Shown piece by piece: positions 42,298 to 55,800 of a stretch of DNA of 64,000 nt. The translations under genes and the position numbers were made by a program. A model generated the notes under the pieces. The model was not told where the DNA came from and searched no databases. It saw nothing but the letters and a program-made list of their open reading frames with translations. How positions within the stretch are numbered: the first letter of the stretch is position 1; the number at the start of each line of letters is the position of its first letter. Origin of the DNA: Rallus limicola (taxonomy: Eukaryota; Chordata; Aves; Gruiformes; Rallidae); the NCBI GenBank assembly GCA_022605955.1, contig JAKCOZ010000015.1, positions 10,545,287 to 10,609,286 on the forward strand, in the 5' to 3' direction.

Positions 42298-45200
42298 CCT
42301 TATTACTGGAAGCATGTGGAGTTTCATGGCAGAGATTCAAATGAGGCCAGGCCAATCATAAAGCTCTCCCTGCTTTTATCCTTAGAACCTGTTGCTTACA
42401 AGTTTGTTCCCTCTGAACAACTACCACTGTCTTGCACCAAGGTGGCGGGTTGTCATTTGGCATGGAAGGCCCCACGTGAAAGACACCTTGGGAAGAACTG
42501 GCTTGTGGAGTGAAATACATATTCAGCAGATGAAACAATCCTCTGGCAGTGCATTGAAAATATCTGCCAGGTGGGAACTCTGAAGCAGGGGCAGTCAGAA
42601 TAGAAGATACATTTCCTTTTATCATTAGCTTGGGTTTTGATTTTAGACTCACTAAAATCATGCACTTGCTTCTCAGGAAGAATTTGGTTTGAGGAAAAAC
42701 ACAAGTCCACCCTGGACAGATGGTGCTACAAAAAAGGGTGGCAGAGAAGTGTCATGTAAGGAGATGGAAGAGTGGGTGTGAAGTGAGGATGGAGAGAGGA
42801 GAGGGAGTACATCCTATATGGGCTCAAGCAAGTCTGAGAGGAATGATGTTAACCAGACCCTGAAGTGAGCAGGGGAGCTTGTGGTACATGAGAATCATGC
42901 CAACAAGAAGAATCTTGTGTGAGTTCACAGGGGCTGTTTCATTTAGTGACAGAGCTGTCAAGTTGCAGCTACTTACTAGAGACAGTCAATGTCTTTGTTC
43001 TCATCTTTCCACATCCTGAGCTCTACTTGCCAGGTGCCACCATGCAAACTTGTTTGGAGTTTGGGAACTTGGGACCAACCCACCCAATTCCTTTCTTACC
43101 AGCCTATGATCCAACCTGTGTTTTAACTAATTGGGCCATTTTCTAGCTATTGCTGCAGAGTGTGGGTGAGATGATGCTCTGGGCCACAATGCTGGTCACA
43201 GAAAATAAGCTGTATTCTGATTAATGCTGTGTTTTGTTGCTAGGAAAGCAGTGGTGGGAGAGTTGTCAAGGGCTTATTGCTGTGTCTGCAGAAAAGGGAT
43301 TCCCAGGTTGCTCTCTGACACTTAGTGGTGGGTTCCATAGTCCTATTTGCTGGTAAGTGTCAAGGCTCTCAGTCTCCCAGAAAAAGTGGTATGTTCGCTG
43401 TATCCTCACAGACCCACTAGAGATGTCACTTCACAGGGAGGTGACATCCTGCCAGTACAACTTTCAAGTGAAGGTTGTCAATAAGTTAAGGAGGTTAAAA
43501 AGTTTCATTGTTCTTAATCATCATTAACAATGTTCTGCAAACTTTAATACATTTTCAGTGAGGTTTATATAGTGCTCATTATCTAGCCAGACAGTTTAGC
43601 CCCAAAATTCATTATCAAGTGTGGTTCATTTCAGTGCTAATCAAGTTAAAACACATACACAGTTTAAACCTCAGCTTACACTGATGATGTGAGTATAACA
43701 AGAACTTTTCATCAGTCAGCTTTTTAAGGTCAGGCTTCATGTTTCTTACCCTCTGATACAAGTTATCCCAACTATTCACCTAGGCAGCTAATTCAACTGC
43801 AAAAGATAAACACAGCTTCAAATGCAGCCCTAAATTTCTGGGGAACACATGCTGCCTTTCTTGGGATATCTGCAGAAGCAGTAAAATGCAGAAATCCCTT
43901 GTATTGCAAGCCTTTTTCATGAGGTTGCTGATTGATTATTTAGCAAACCAAGAGGACTGGGTAATTTGGTTAATTTTGGATAAGAAGCCTCTCTTGTTTT
44001 CCAGCTTCATTTATTATTGTACTTAATATGTAATTGTGAATAGGTAAAATACCATTAGCAATGGAATTGAGTTACCACTTGTAAGTACCTTATGTCTTGC
44101 TTCTTAGTGCCTAAGCCTCCAGAGGAGCATCTGTACAATATCTCTGTGGAACAAGCAAAGCATGCTTTCCCTTAAGCTGGGCTGGTGTTGTGAACAATCA
44201 GCATTTTGGATTTTATTTCAGTTTCTCATGTGTTTTGAAATTTGAAAATTCTTAGGAGACCTCCAATAGGCTTGCAGGATTTAATGAACTCCACAGCCAG
44301 TTGGTTCTCCTGGTGTGGGGATGGTCAGCATGGCTTTATATGTAGCCAAGAGGCTCCAGGGTCTCTCACTGGTACGTTTCTGCTCCCCAGTTCAGGGAGG
44401 GAAAGACAGGCACTGCATGGGGTAGAGAGCTGAAGTGTTTCACATGGGATGATGTGCACATCACAAGGTCTCTGTTGTAATCCTTGGCCTCCTTTCTTAT
44501 CTTTCCAGGGCGTATCTCTGCAGACAGAAACGGGCAGAGCTAAACTCTGCTTCCTGATCTCCAAGCTGGCCAGGCACAAGCTTGTTCTGGTCCAGGTGCC
44601 ATGTAGGTGCATTACCAGAGTGCAGTGCCATAACAAATACTCCCTGCCCTGTGGCACAAGGATGGGCAAAGAGAGACTGTGCTTATCTCTGTCCATAGAC
44701 ACTGGCACACCTAATCCCACTGTGAGTCACAGAACTGCTGGAGGAGAAAGAATGTCCAGGAATGTGGGCAGCCTAGGAACATGCCCAGAACTACCCCTTG
44801 CTCTGTTTTTACTGCAGGGTCTTCAATCATTTAATGTGTGAAAGCACCAGCAACTAAGGTGGCATCCAAAGTGTATTTCCTTGCTTCCCTTTAAGTTCTG
44901 GATCATGACCTACCTTACAGTAGAATTGTGAAGCTTAATTTCTTAATCTTTGCTGGTTGGGACAAGGTCCTGAAAGAAAGATGTTAGACAGCAGCACCTG
45001 TGTGTGACTGCAGCTTCAAACCCAGATTTTCATGTCCCTGAGGAAATGTCAGGGAAGACATGCTTTGCATTGTGGGGCAATGACCAAATTAATCACCCCC
45101 AAGGAATGATTTTTACCTTCATAAATTACCATGTTAAAAGCACTTCCTGATAGACTGCCAGGGAGAATCTGGTGCTGAAGTAAGAGATCCCATACATATG

Positions 45201-48200
45201 CATACACCTATGTTGTACTTTACACATTCAGGTATAAGAAGCCCAATCGTAGTTCACTATCCAGTAAGTCTCAGTGCCCATGAGCTCCTGTTCTTTCTGA
45301 TTTGTCAACAGAACTCATGACAGTCCACATAGAGTTAATTATGGTATATTGGACATGCCTCGTTATAAGCCATAGCTGTATGCATCAATATATACAGCAA
45401 GCTTCCTCCAAGTCTATCATTTAGATCAACCCAACATTGCTGCAAGGTCATAGCTATTCGTGAAGCTACATTACCTAAAAACCAACACTTGAGCTGAATA
45501 AATCCACTTGACTCAGCACTGGAAAAAATAAAAATCACCAGTTTTCTTTAGATAATGAGGTGTACTTGATAATAGGCTTGTGATTGACTTTCTACTGTTC
45601 CATGGTCATCTTCCCTTGATTTTTCTGTTCCTTTTATTCTACAAAAGAAGATGTGCCTCTTGCTTTGTTTTAAAAAGAGATAGTGACATAATGGACACCA
45701 GATCACAGGACTAATGACCAAATCCTCTGACCTGCATAACACAGGCAAGAGAATCACATCCAAAAATTCCTGAAGCAGGTCCTCTATTTGTATGGGAAAT
45801 ATTAGGATATCTTCTAGAGGAAAAAGTTCTTAATTTAAATTTCCATTGAATGGTGGAAAGTCTCTCTGATTATAGTAATTGCCATGAAGCCATGACATCC
45901 CTCTGCCCTCAGCCAAAGTGCTCAGGGCTCAACTATAACATGATTTTTTTTTTACACAGCAAAACCCTTTTGGGATGAGAAGTTCAAAGCAGAAAACAAC
46001 AGCAGAGTTTCAGAGAGGAAATGGCTATGAATTTGCTATAGCTCAAGAAATCAATGCAAACTGCCTTTTAAAAGAAGGAAGGGAAGAAAATAAATTAAAC
46101 TAGATTTTACTGAGATTCAGGAGGCTATATCAAGTCATGTAAAACCAGACTCAGATGCAAATTGAATAGCTGGAGACAATGCAAGGGGCACTTGGAGATT
46201 TCTCTAGTCCAGCCCACAGTGGGCAGGCGATCCACAGGTGTGCACTGAAGAGTAAATGCAAAGCATAGTGCTCTGAGCAGAACAAGGCCTGAGGGTGTTT
46301 TGCCCTGGACTGAGCTTGATCCTTACTTAAACATGTCACACATCTGTTTAAAAGCAAAGGAAAGACTGGACTGCTTCAGAGCCTGACCCTGCCAGGGAAT
46401 TTGTTTCTCCAAAATACTGGATGTCCTCAAATTGCTGATGAGTGTGAAAGGCAAAGCTCTCCAGCACGTAGCGAGATCGGCTCCTTAGTAAAAGTAGTGG
46501 TGTGTGTAGAGCAAACTTCTGCCTGAGCCAAGGACAGCAAGCATCTTCTCTAGACACTTCTTGTTCTCTGAGACACTTGTTCTGTATTTCTCTGTGCATC
46601 TAGTTTGATCCTCTCAACAAGGACCTTCAGACTTGAAAGAACCAGAGCGTAAATTTCCCACTGTGCCTTCTTGCTTTGCAAAGTGTCCATTCCTCTTGCA
46701 CACTGCTCAGAAGTGTGGCTTTTCTGATAGCTCATTTACTGGGAGTGTGCCTGACCTTTAAAGGGTTCCCATTCAATTACCCCTCTGTGACACTTTCTGG
46801 TCACCAAGCAAGAATCTCAAACAGCCAAGAAGACAGTGCAGCTGGGGAGAATGTTTCCAGACAAACACCTTAGCAGGAGGGTAAAAAGACATGGGAGTTG
46901 GTCAGAAAGACATATGTAAAGCAAGCAGTGACCTCTTTAGGAGTATCCATTCACACCTCCCCTCCAGCTTGCCTCTAGGTCATAACAACACCCCTTTAAG
47001 AAAAAGTTTTTATTACCACCACTATTGTGGTTTGGGGATCTAGCAATAATACAGTCCTTAGAGCAAAATAAATATAAATATACCTGTCAGCCCCACTGAC
47101 TGTCTTCATATGTGGCTTGCAAAGATATTACATATGTAATTGATGGTATGGTTCAATTGTGGCATTGATTAGCTAGCCATTGAATGAACTGTCCACCCAA
47201 TGCTTTGAAGATGAAGTGCTGAATATTTATTGTCATCATCATAATTCTGGCTTTCAGTTCCATGGAGAGAGGCCAGCACTGAAAGTCCAGCTCCAGACAC
47301 CCCAAACATGGGTGGTGTTTGGAAGCTGATCCATGATCATGTTCCAAGTTTAGCAAATCTCTATCATGGAATGAATAAAACCCCAGGTGTGACCATCTTG
47401 GGGTCAATCTCTGGTCTCACTGGAATCAGTGGGACTTTTGCCAGTGACTAGAGTTAGAGCCAGGAGTGCAGAGTTGTGAGGTTCAAGACAGGGTTGTATT
47501 TACAACTTGGTCTTACTGCCTTACTTAAGCTTGGGTAGGAGGGGAAAGTGTTCCTCACTTTGTACCCTTTCCTAAGGACCTAGTTAGAAGCAGCTAATTA
47601 AAAATGTTGTATTTGGATTGCCTTAGCCTGTGTCTCATTCTCAGGCAATGGGGAAATGTTTATGATCTGCTGCCCTCTCTTCTACCTCTGTGATGTATAC
47701 ATGCCCTTTATTGGGTGTTCTCACTACAAGTGGTCTAGCATGTTAGCTCTGCATTTCTGGAAACTTATAATGACTTTTATTCTCTGAAGGATATATGTAG
47801 CCAAAAATGGCCCTTGGACAGCAGACTCTCACTCTTTTGGGAAATGCATGAGATCAGATGAGGGTGGGAGTCCTCTATGGGGCTGTGTTACTTGGAAGTG
47901 CTCAGCCAGAAACAGTCTCTTCTCTTGTTGGCTGCAGTCAGCCTTATCCAACAGCATTGTCCTGCCTATGATTTTATTCTACATTTCAATATGCAGAGGT
48001 TGGAGGTGGGATGAAAAAAGGCTGCTGCTTCCAACCATCCCTATTTCTTTTGCACCTGCACTGTGGCCAAACTTAGTGTGCCTGTCAGCCACACACACTG
48101 CCAAAACAGTCTCAGCAGCTTCATGCTTGGGAACAGAGGGAGCTGAGAGCCAGCCCTGCACCAGCTGCAGAGCAGCTGCTTCCCAGAGGCACTTTGTGCC

Positions 48201-51200
48201 CTAGCTGCCAAGGACCACATCCCACTGTGGTGTGGCGATGCTCCTTGTGACCGCAGGTCTGGCTTTGGACATCCAGCTTGCTCTCTGCAGCACTGAACTG
48301 TATTAATTCTGCCTCTTTCCAACTTTCTACACCATTTCTAAGGTTTCAAACTTGTGATGAATTTTGAGCTTGATAATTAGTTCGTGTGGGCATAGGGGAA
48401 GGAGAAGTTTTTAGATTGAAAAAAATAGTATTTTAAGAAAGTGTCTGTCATCATTTGTAGAGGATGGACTGCCAGTAGGCAAAGATAGACAGAGAACTTT
48501 CTTTTGCCTGCAGCAGGATGGGATGCTGGGCAGATGCTGGCAAGCAAAACAGCTAGAGGACAAGGGAGAGTAAACGATCCGGTTTTTACTCTGGCAAACC
48601 CTACCAAGCCTATCAGTATATCTCATTGTGTGCTTGGCTTTTTCCTTGCTCTAAAAGGATCTTTGGTTTTAACATCAGAGCGTGAGGAAATGAATACTTA
48701 ACACTCAGATTTCAGTGTCTCCCTGCACAGCATCCACTGGCACATGCACTAGACCCAGTAAGCCAAGGCACTTAACCATGCAAACTTTCAAGATTAAGGT
48801 TTTAATGTGGGCAAATGCTGGACAGATCTCTCTTAAGCAGCTCTCCCAGTGTTGCTATGAAATGCAAACTTCCCTGTACAGCTGCCGTGCTGAGGGAAGT
48901 AGTTATGCCAAAATAGTTGTTAACCAGCTGAGAAGAAGCCCAACTCAGCCCACAGACACAGCTCTGCCGAACCCAGGGGCCACCTGGCTGCTGTGATCGC
49001 TGTAGTTGTGATAATGAGCCTACTTCTTGTACAAGCAGAGAGGTGGGCAGCAATGCAAGGCTTTCTTCAGTACTGAAGATTTTTTCAGTCATATTGTCTC
49101 ACTACTGCTCTTCAAAATTCAGTGTTTTAGGCAAATCCCTTTGTAGTCAGCAGGGAAAGATAAGCACTTTTACTGGGTCCCATCTGAAGAGAAGTGTTGA
49201 AGATGGGTTGAATGAATTCTTTTACCTGTCTAATGTTTAATGGATTTGATCCAGCCTGTTTCAGTTTTGACACGTGCAGTCAGGGGCTTTAGACATCACT
49301 CGGGTTACACAGGATTAACAGTGATCACAGATCGGGTTTTCCCTCCTCTCTGTGCAAGGCAGAGATTTATGTAGCTCAGTAAATCAGAGCAGCCCAGTTG
49401 AGTGTGAATGAGAAATGCAGCTAACTGCAATTTATAACATAACTAAGGTCATATCTCCAAGTGTTGGTAGTTTGTTACTTTCAGGAGGTAACCAGTCAAT
49501 ATTTATCATAGCTAGTTAGCAAGGCGTGGAGTGAGAAGGGAGCTCTGAAAGCCATCCTCTGCTGTAGCTACCTGTGTGTAAATGTTTATGCCTTTAAAGA
49601 TCCCCATTATTGGAGGCATGCTGAACTAATGCTTCATTATCCCTGTAGTTTGAAAGCTTATCCTAGCTGAAGTGTGATTTCCTGAGTCTTTCTAAGTCCT
49701 TGTTAGCATTTCAACAGAGACAATTAAACTGGTGTATCAATGAACAACAAAATAAACCAAAAATTCCCAAAGGATGCTTAAGTGGGAAAGACAGAAGGGA
49801 GACTTATAGTACATCTGTAGTCATAATTAGATTTTGGCAGTGACAAATGATGACTATATGCAGTGTTAAAGAGATGCTTTAGGAGGTGCTCTATTTGTGG
49901 AAGTAAGGTTGAATCATTTGTTTTTTTGTTTGTTTTTTAAGCTAGTCTGCTTGAAAAAACTGCAAAGGAGTTTTGAAGGGTGTCCATGGCCCCCACCCCC
50001 AGCTCATGAATGAAAAATATTTCATTATATAGTGATTCAAATAGATGTTTTTTTCCCCTCCTGTTCAAGACTCTCTGGTCCTTTTATTTTTTTCCTTTTC
50101 TGCATTGTGACCTGGTATCTGTTCAGTTAGAGTGATAGTCTCCTGGTGTTGCAGATGGGAAGGAAGTTGTTTTAATGCTTGTTCACAGGCAGAGTTTTCT
50201 GGGAGGGTGCAAACTCTCCAAAAGCTCATGAAATTATTACCTTCATCCCTGACAGCAGCTGCAAAATGCTCCTCCCCCCTGCGCTGAGTCCTAATGTCAC
50301 TGTCCATTTAGGCTTATTATTAGAGAGAGGATCACAAGATGTAATGTACTACTGACACTGCTGCCACAGGCCTCAAACAGACCGTCACAAATATGGAAAG
50401 CTCGGGGCCCAGACACCTAGTATGGTTCTCATTACTCCGAGCTGCTTGGCTGCCAGCTCAGAGTTTCCAGGGAGTGCAGGGCAGGGTCCATTCACCAGAG
50501 CGTCCCTCTCCTGTGGTACAGGGAGGCATTAAACACACGGTGCTCAGCACATTGGTTCTCTTTATTAACCAGGGTCTCCAAACTGGGGAACCACTTTCTC
50601 TGTCATTTCAAGGACTCTGGTTGTTTTGCTTAGCACACAGATACCTAAATAGATCTTCCTTCAAGATGCCAAGGCTGGTCTGGGTCCTATTTGTGGTAGA
50701 AGCTAGCTACTAATGGAATAACAATCCATAAATCCAATCTCTCTTGTGTCTGCAGATTTTTTTCACCCAAGTGTTTAAGAAAGCCTTGCCACAGAACACG
50801 CTCAAATGTTAATTGCAATTATCCTGGTAGCATAAATGAAAAGACTGAGATACAGGAAGCTGAATGCTGCTCAAACTAGCAGCACATGTAAATGTAAGCT
50901 TTGCCTTGCCTCCTCCAAACTTTCTTTTTCAACAGCTGAACCATCCTGCCTCGAACTGGGTGGCAGTGCCAATTTCCTTCAGGGTTGTATCAAGGCTTTT
51001 GGTAAACAGTTTAAGTAGCTATTTAGCAAATATATCATGTGCTGTGACTTCTCATTGTTAGAATAAGACATCTAATATGAACCTCTCACTGCTAACAGAG
51101 GGAAGCAATAGTTCTGTTTATGGCCACAGGCACAGGAGGTTTGGGTAATGTTGAGGGTACAGATTCCTGAAAAGCCAAGGCATGTGATGGCTACTTTCAG

Positions 51201-52690
51201 CACCCTGGTATGAGACTTGGAGGCACCACGTGGGCTGTATACCCATGGGCAGGCTCTTGACCCACACTTGTAAAACTGACACGTGCACTTCGTGTGTTCA
51301 GGAACTGAGCGATTCCACAGGCAAAATGAGTGGTGGCATGTGAGCAAGAACATGCTGTCTTTCCCTCTTGTCCGGGCTGAAAATGAAAAAAGACTTCCAA
51401 GAATGATATTTGTCTCTGGTGTTGTAATATTACGTGTGTATATTTGCATGTGATCAGAGTTCTAAGTTACTTGGATGGAGTATCTCAAGAGGAGATAAGA
51501 GAAGAATAGGAGGTGATAAAATCTAGGAGTTATTGTTTAACAAAGGAAAATGTTTTTTCTCCTTGGAGTCTTCTGCTGATTGGTATGTCTGTAGCTTTGC
51601 ATAAGCAAGCTAGCAAATCCTTGTGCCTTGGTTTCCTTAAATGTATCATTGAGGGGAAAGCAAACCCAAGTGTAAAGGGAGCCCTGTGTGTATTTTTTTT
51701 AGCCAAGTATCCACAAAGTCTTTCACAAATAGAAAGTCAGGTTCCAAACAACCTCAGCTGGTCCTGGTAGAGGGAAATCCACAGAAATCGTGTCCCCTGC
51801 TCCTGGAATGTACCCGTGTCTGGGACTGAGTGTTACGGCAGCACTTTTTCACAGCCTGGCACAGCAGGGCAGAGGGATCAGGTACCATCTACCTTTGAAG
51901 ATGTGATGCTGATGCAGATTTGAAGAATGTAGTTTACCCAGGTTGGAGCTGGGAGATGATCCTGTATAACAAGCTTCATTCCCTCAGTCTGCACCTGTGT
52001 TTGACAGCCCTCCTCGCACAGTGTGTTGTGCCTCTGTGCTATGGTGGCAGAATGATTCCAGAGATGCTGCAACAGGCTGGTAGGGCAGCTCCAGAAGCAG
52101 CAATGAGCAAAGTCTCTGCCTGTGTCTGCACATGGGCATTGCAGAGACCATATCTAGTGACTTCCTCACCATGGGAAATACTTAGACAAACCTAATTTGG
52201 AGTGTGCATCCCCCTGAAAGATCTGAATCAATGTTTAGATGGGAACATGCCCTTGAATTTGACCTCAAAAGGCAGAAGTGCTCTTTCTTTTAGCATCATA
52301 GGACAGAGGTTCACGTGGTACCTGTGGCTGCAGCATGCAGCATCAAGAGCATATTCAAACACTCATTTTCTTTTCCAAAATTAAAATAAGACTCAGCAAA
52401 ACCTCAGAGGCTCCTGTTTTCCTTTCCTCCAGACTGCACAATTCTAAGTCTGGATCTTCTGAGGGGCTGAGAATAAATTAGCCTCTGTCTAAACAGTAAA
52501 TAATTGTGCTCATGGACCCTAGATCTGTGGAGGATTAGACCTAGACATGTGGTAAGAGTAGTAGCTCGTATTCAAAAAAGAACTCAACAAGTCCCCAAGC
52601 CCAATATTGCCAGGGTTAATCTGCTGGGAGCACTTTCTATTAAATATAGAAAGCAGTTTCCATCTCACAGGCCAGTTATAAATAAATACC

Positions 52691-52720
52691 TTTTTTTTTT
52701 TCTTCTTTTTTTTTTTTTTT
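52691..52720. repeat. Poly-T tract
   Basis: Thirty bases are T except for two C residues, followed immediately by CAG. It can be read as the polypyrimidine tract of an acceptor or as simple low-complexity sequence. Confidence 0.9.
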
Positions 52721-52723
52721 CAG

Positions 52724-52866
52724 GAGAGCCTGGCAAGGCCCCAAATGAACCTGATCAGCCTCTGTTGCAGAGCTGTAGCAGGCAGCTGCAACCCTACTTA
52801 ATTTGTGAAAAGGCTGACAAGCTGCAGAGCAGGGACACAATTTTTTCCTCTCATTTCTCTCTTCCT
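52724..52866 (+). other. Candidate cryptic exon with strong splice sites
   Basis: A 30-base T-rich tract plus CAG (AG at 52722-52723) makes a near-ideal 3' splice site. 143 bases later comes CCT/GTAAGTGAG, a strong 5' splice site at 52866/52867. The interval is open in one frame, but the peptide is not recognised. It is on the same strand as the SLC41A3-like gene and about 8 kb upstream of its CpG island, so a lncRNA exon or an alternative 5' UTR exon is possible. Coding extension of the transporter through it is excluded in the main frame by the stop at 62272-62274. Confidence 0.3.
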
Positions 52867-55800
52867 GTAAGTGAGATGGTCTGAGCAGGACTGTAGAGGC
52901 TAAGGATCAGCTCTGCCCAGGACTTCAGTGTTTGTCCACTTCTCCAGCCTGTGGAGGAGAATACACTGGGAAAAGAAACTAGAGTGATCTTGGTTCTTTG
53001 CTTGGTGTGTGGAAGAAATAGGAGAAAAATCACAATGGAGATAGAACTTAAAGTGCTTAAAAAGTTGGTGGTGGTGGTTTTGAGTGAGGAGAGGTTGTCA
53101 GATTTGGGCTCTCACACACACATATGGTACTGCAAGCAAAAGTCTGCAGGTGTGCAGGCCTACATCTGGCTGAGCAACCCAAGGAAGGGGCATGTGAATG
53201 CATGATAATTAATGGGAGTAAATAAAACCCAGTGTTTGCAACTTCCTACAGTTTAAAAGAGGCAGAGTCTGGATTGGGATGGTTATGTACCTTTTATCTT
53301 TTTTTCAGAACACTACTTAACAGTCTGCTTGAGGAAGTCTTTGGATAGATCTTTGGATAGAAGGCATTCCCAAGGGAGAAAATAAGTCTCTATTATTCTC
53401 ATTCTACTAAGACATCTTCTCTGCTACGCAGCCTGCAGGTTCTGCTCTTACAGGGTAATCTGTAACAAGTCTGTACCTCTGTTCTACAGCAATGGTGACG
53501 TGTTGTTTCCCTGGGTGACCATGGGTTGGCTGAGCAAAACATGTAATATTTGCAGGGGTTGTCAGAGATGTGCAGGTGTGTGCCCTGATCTTGTTCAAAT
53601 GGGGAGGGGAGAAAGGCCACATGCACGAGGGTGGAAACCACACAGTGGCTTGTGGCCCCAGCAGTAAGGGCATAGGTAAATGGCAAAACCCTCCTCACTC
53701 GGTTTCCCTCCTTGCAGCATTCTTGCAGGGCACTAGGAAGAAAAGCATGCCTCTCAGCATGGGGATTGTACTGGGGCAGGTGACCCTCATACTGGCCATA
53801 GCAGGAGAACCCCTCTGTTTAGGGAGCCTTATAGCTATGTTCCTTTCCAAGGAGGCTTCTGCCTTTACTACTTTTTCTCTGATCAACAATGTCTCAGAAG
53901 TACAAAGCATGCTGTTAAGTGATTCTCAAAATCCAGGGACTTGGGTTCACCTTGGTGCCTTCCATGGATTCCAAAAGGTCTAAATGCTGTCTTATGGGAG
54001 TGTTGGGTTGGGTTTTTTGGGGATTAAGATGCATTTGCACCATAATTACATGCAGTTTGCATATGTATTTGCAATTCCTGAGACAGGGTAGCAAACTGTG
54101 CCTGCCTTGTTAGACAATGACTTTGAAAAAGTGCTCCTGAAAGTCTATGGCTATAACATTTTTTAATGCAATTTTTTTTTGCTAACAAGTATGTCTGTGT
54201 TCAATCTTCAAAGCCTTCTTTAAGGCCTATGTTTTCTGCTAAGACTTGTAGGCTTGGGCCAAGCTTGGAGCCATTATAGTGATCTCTGGGACACCTGTCA
54301 AGCATGAGCTGGACTGAGACCAAAAACTTATTCCAGATGCCACTAAGCAATCCTTAGTTTCTGGGGACTCCTAGATCTGGATACAACTACAATTGGTAAC
54401 TTGGGAGTGAAGGGATTCCTTGTCCCCTTGACTGATTTCCTCTGCTATTTAAACCTGCCCAAATCCCTTTGACGGCATACCTTGTTTTGCTAAGCATGGA
54501 CTTCCCAAGAAATATTCATCCTTTCTCCAGAAAGATTCCTCTAGTCTGGAAAGAGTTCAGACAGGAATGTTTGCTGCTATTTGTAGCAGCAAACAGCTAA
54601 GAAATCACATACAAAGATTGCAAATACAGATTGACAAAAGGCAAGAATGAAACAGTTGCCTGAGGAAATATCTTAACAAACCAGAAAGACATTTCAAAAT
54701 GATCATTTGTGAGTCACTTAATAAAATAATTTCAGCACAGCTGTGCCCTAAGGAATAACCATCTAGATTTAATTCCTCTTACTTAAGAGGCGTTTATCTG
54801 TGGGGAAAGGATGCTGGAAGTGAGCTTTGCTCCTCTTCCCTGGGGACAGTGATATGGCTTTGAATACATTCAATGGTGCCCAACACTCTGCAAAACTGAG
54901 TGTTTTGAAAGAGGGTTTATTTTTACAGCTATATAAAAAAAATGCAGTAAAAGGATCACTGCCTTACTTTAAGACATCACTCCCCAGCAGAACTGAATGG
55001 CAGAAATGATACTCCTGTTACCTACTTTTGGAGCTGCTGCATCCCAGGGGAAAGATTTCCTACTGCCATCTTCATCATACTCAAAGCACCTAAAAAAAAC
55101 CCCCAAATGACAGTTACCAGTCATACGACTGCATCTTGTATCAAGACACTTCAGCTGTAACATTATCTGCAGAATCTTTCAAGGGTATCTTGAAGTGATC
55201 CCTACAAACTGGGCACCAGAGAAAGATTGAGTGCTGCCAGCTTTTACCTTGTGTTCTGATGTGCTCCACAGGGAACTAATTTCAGTGCTCAGCGTAAACA
55301 CAGCCATCTTGTTTCTTGGCATAGGTGCAGTTATGCTAAAATAAGCATACTGAGATGACTAAGAATAATCATTCATCATCATATCCTGTTGAATATTCAG
55401 GGGTCAAGAAGATGAATCCCTTTTTAATACTAAAAATTACATTAGCTGAACAGACCACATTTTGTGTTGCCATCAGTAAATTTGGGAGATGAAGCAGACT
55501 GAGTTGTTACTTCTCAGTAGCTGGGAAAACGGATTAATTTTTTCCTCTCCCTCTTTCTTGGCCTTAGCTTTTGGTGATGGTGAGAAGTGGACCCCACAGG
55601 GGCAGAAAAGAACAGGGGTGTTCCAGGAGAATGGAAAACAGCTGTGCTATGTGTCACCATTTGAGAGAGCTGATAGTGGTGTTAGTCAAAGTAAAGGAAG
55701 AGCTTAGAGGTGACTCATGAATGAAAATAACTGGGTAATTAGCAGCAGTGAACATTTATTTAAGGAAAACAGGTCCCTTTATGCTAACCTAGTATCCAGT

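Larger units (their letters stand above)
30091..52723. other. No recognisable gene
   Basis: About 22 kb without a recognised exon, RNA gene or large repeat. Contents seen: perfect palindromes at 35176-35195 and 42066-42081, a modest CpG-rich patch at about 39965-40115, and T-rich tracts at 37482-37491, 42121-42133 and 42255-42297. Open frames such as 44449-44841 (130 codons) and 47848-48204 (118 codons) match nothing I know. Confidence 0.6.
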
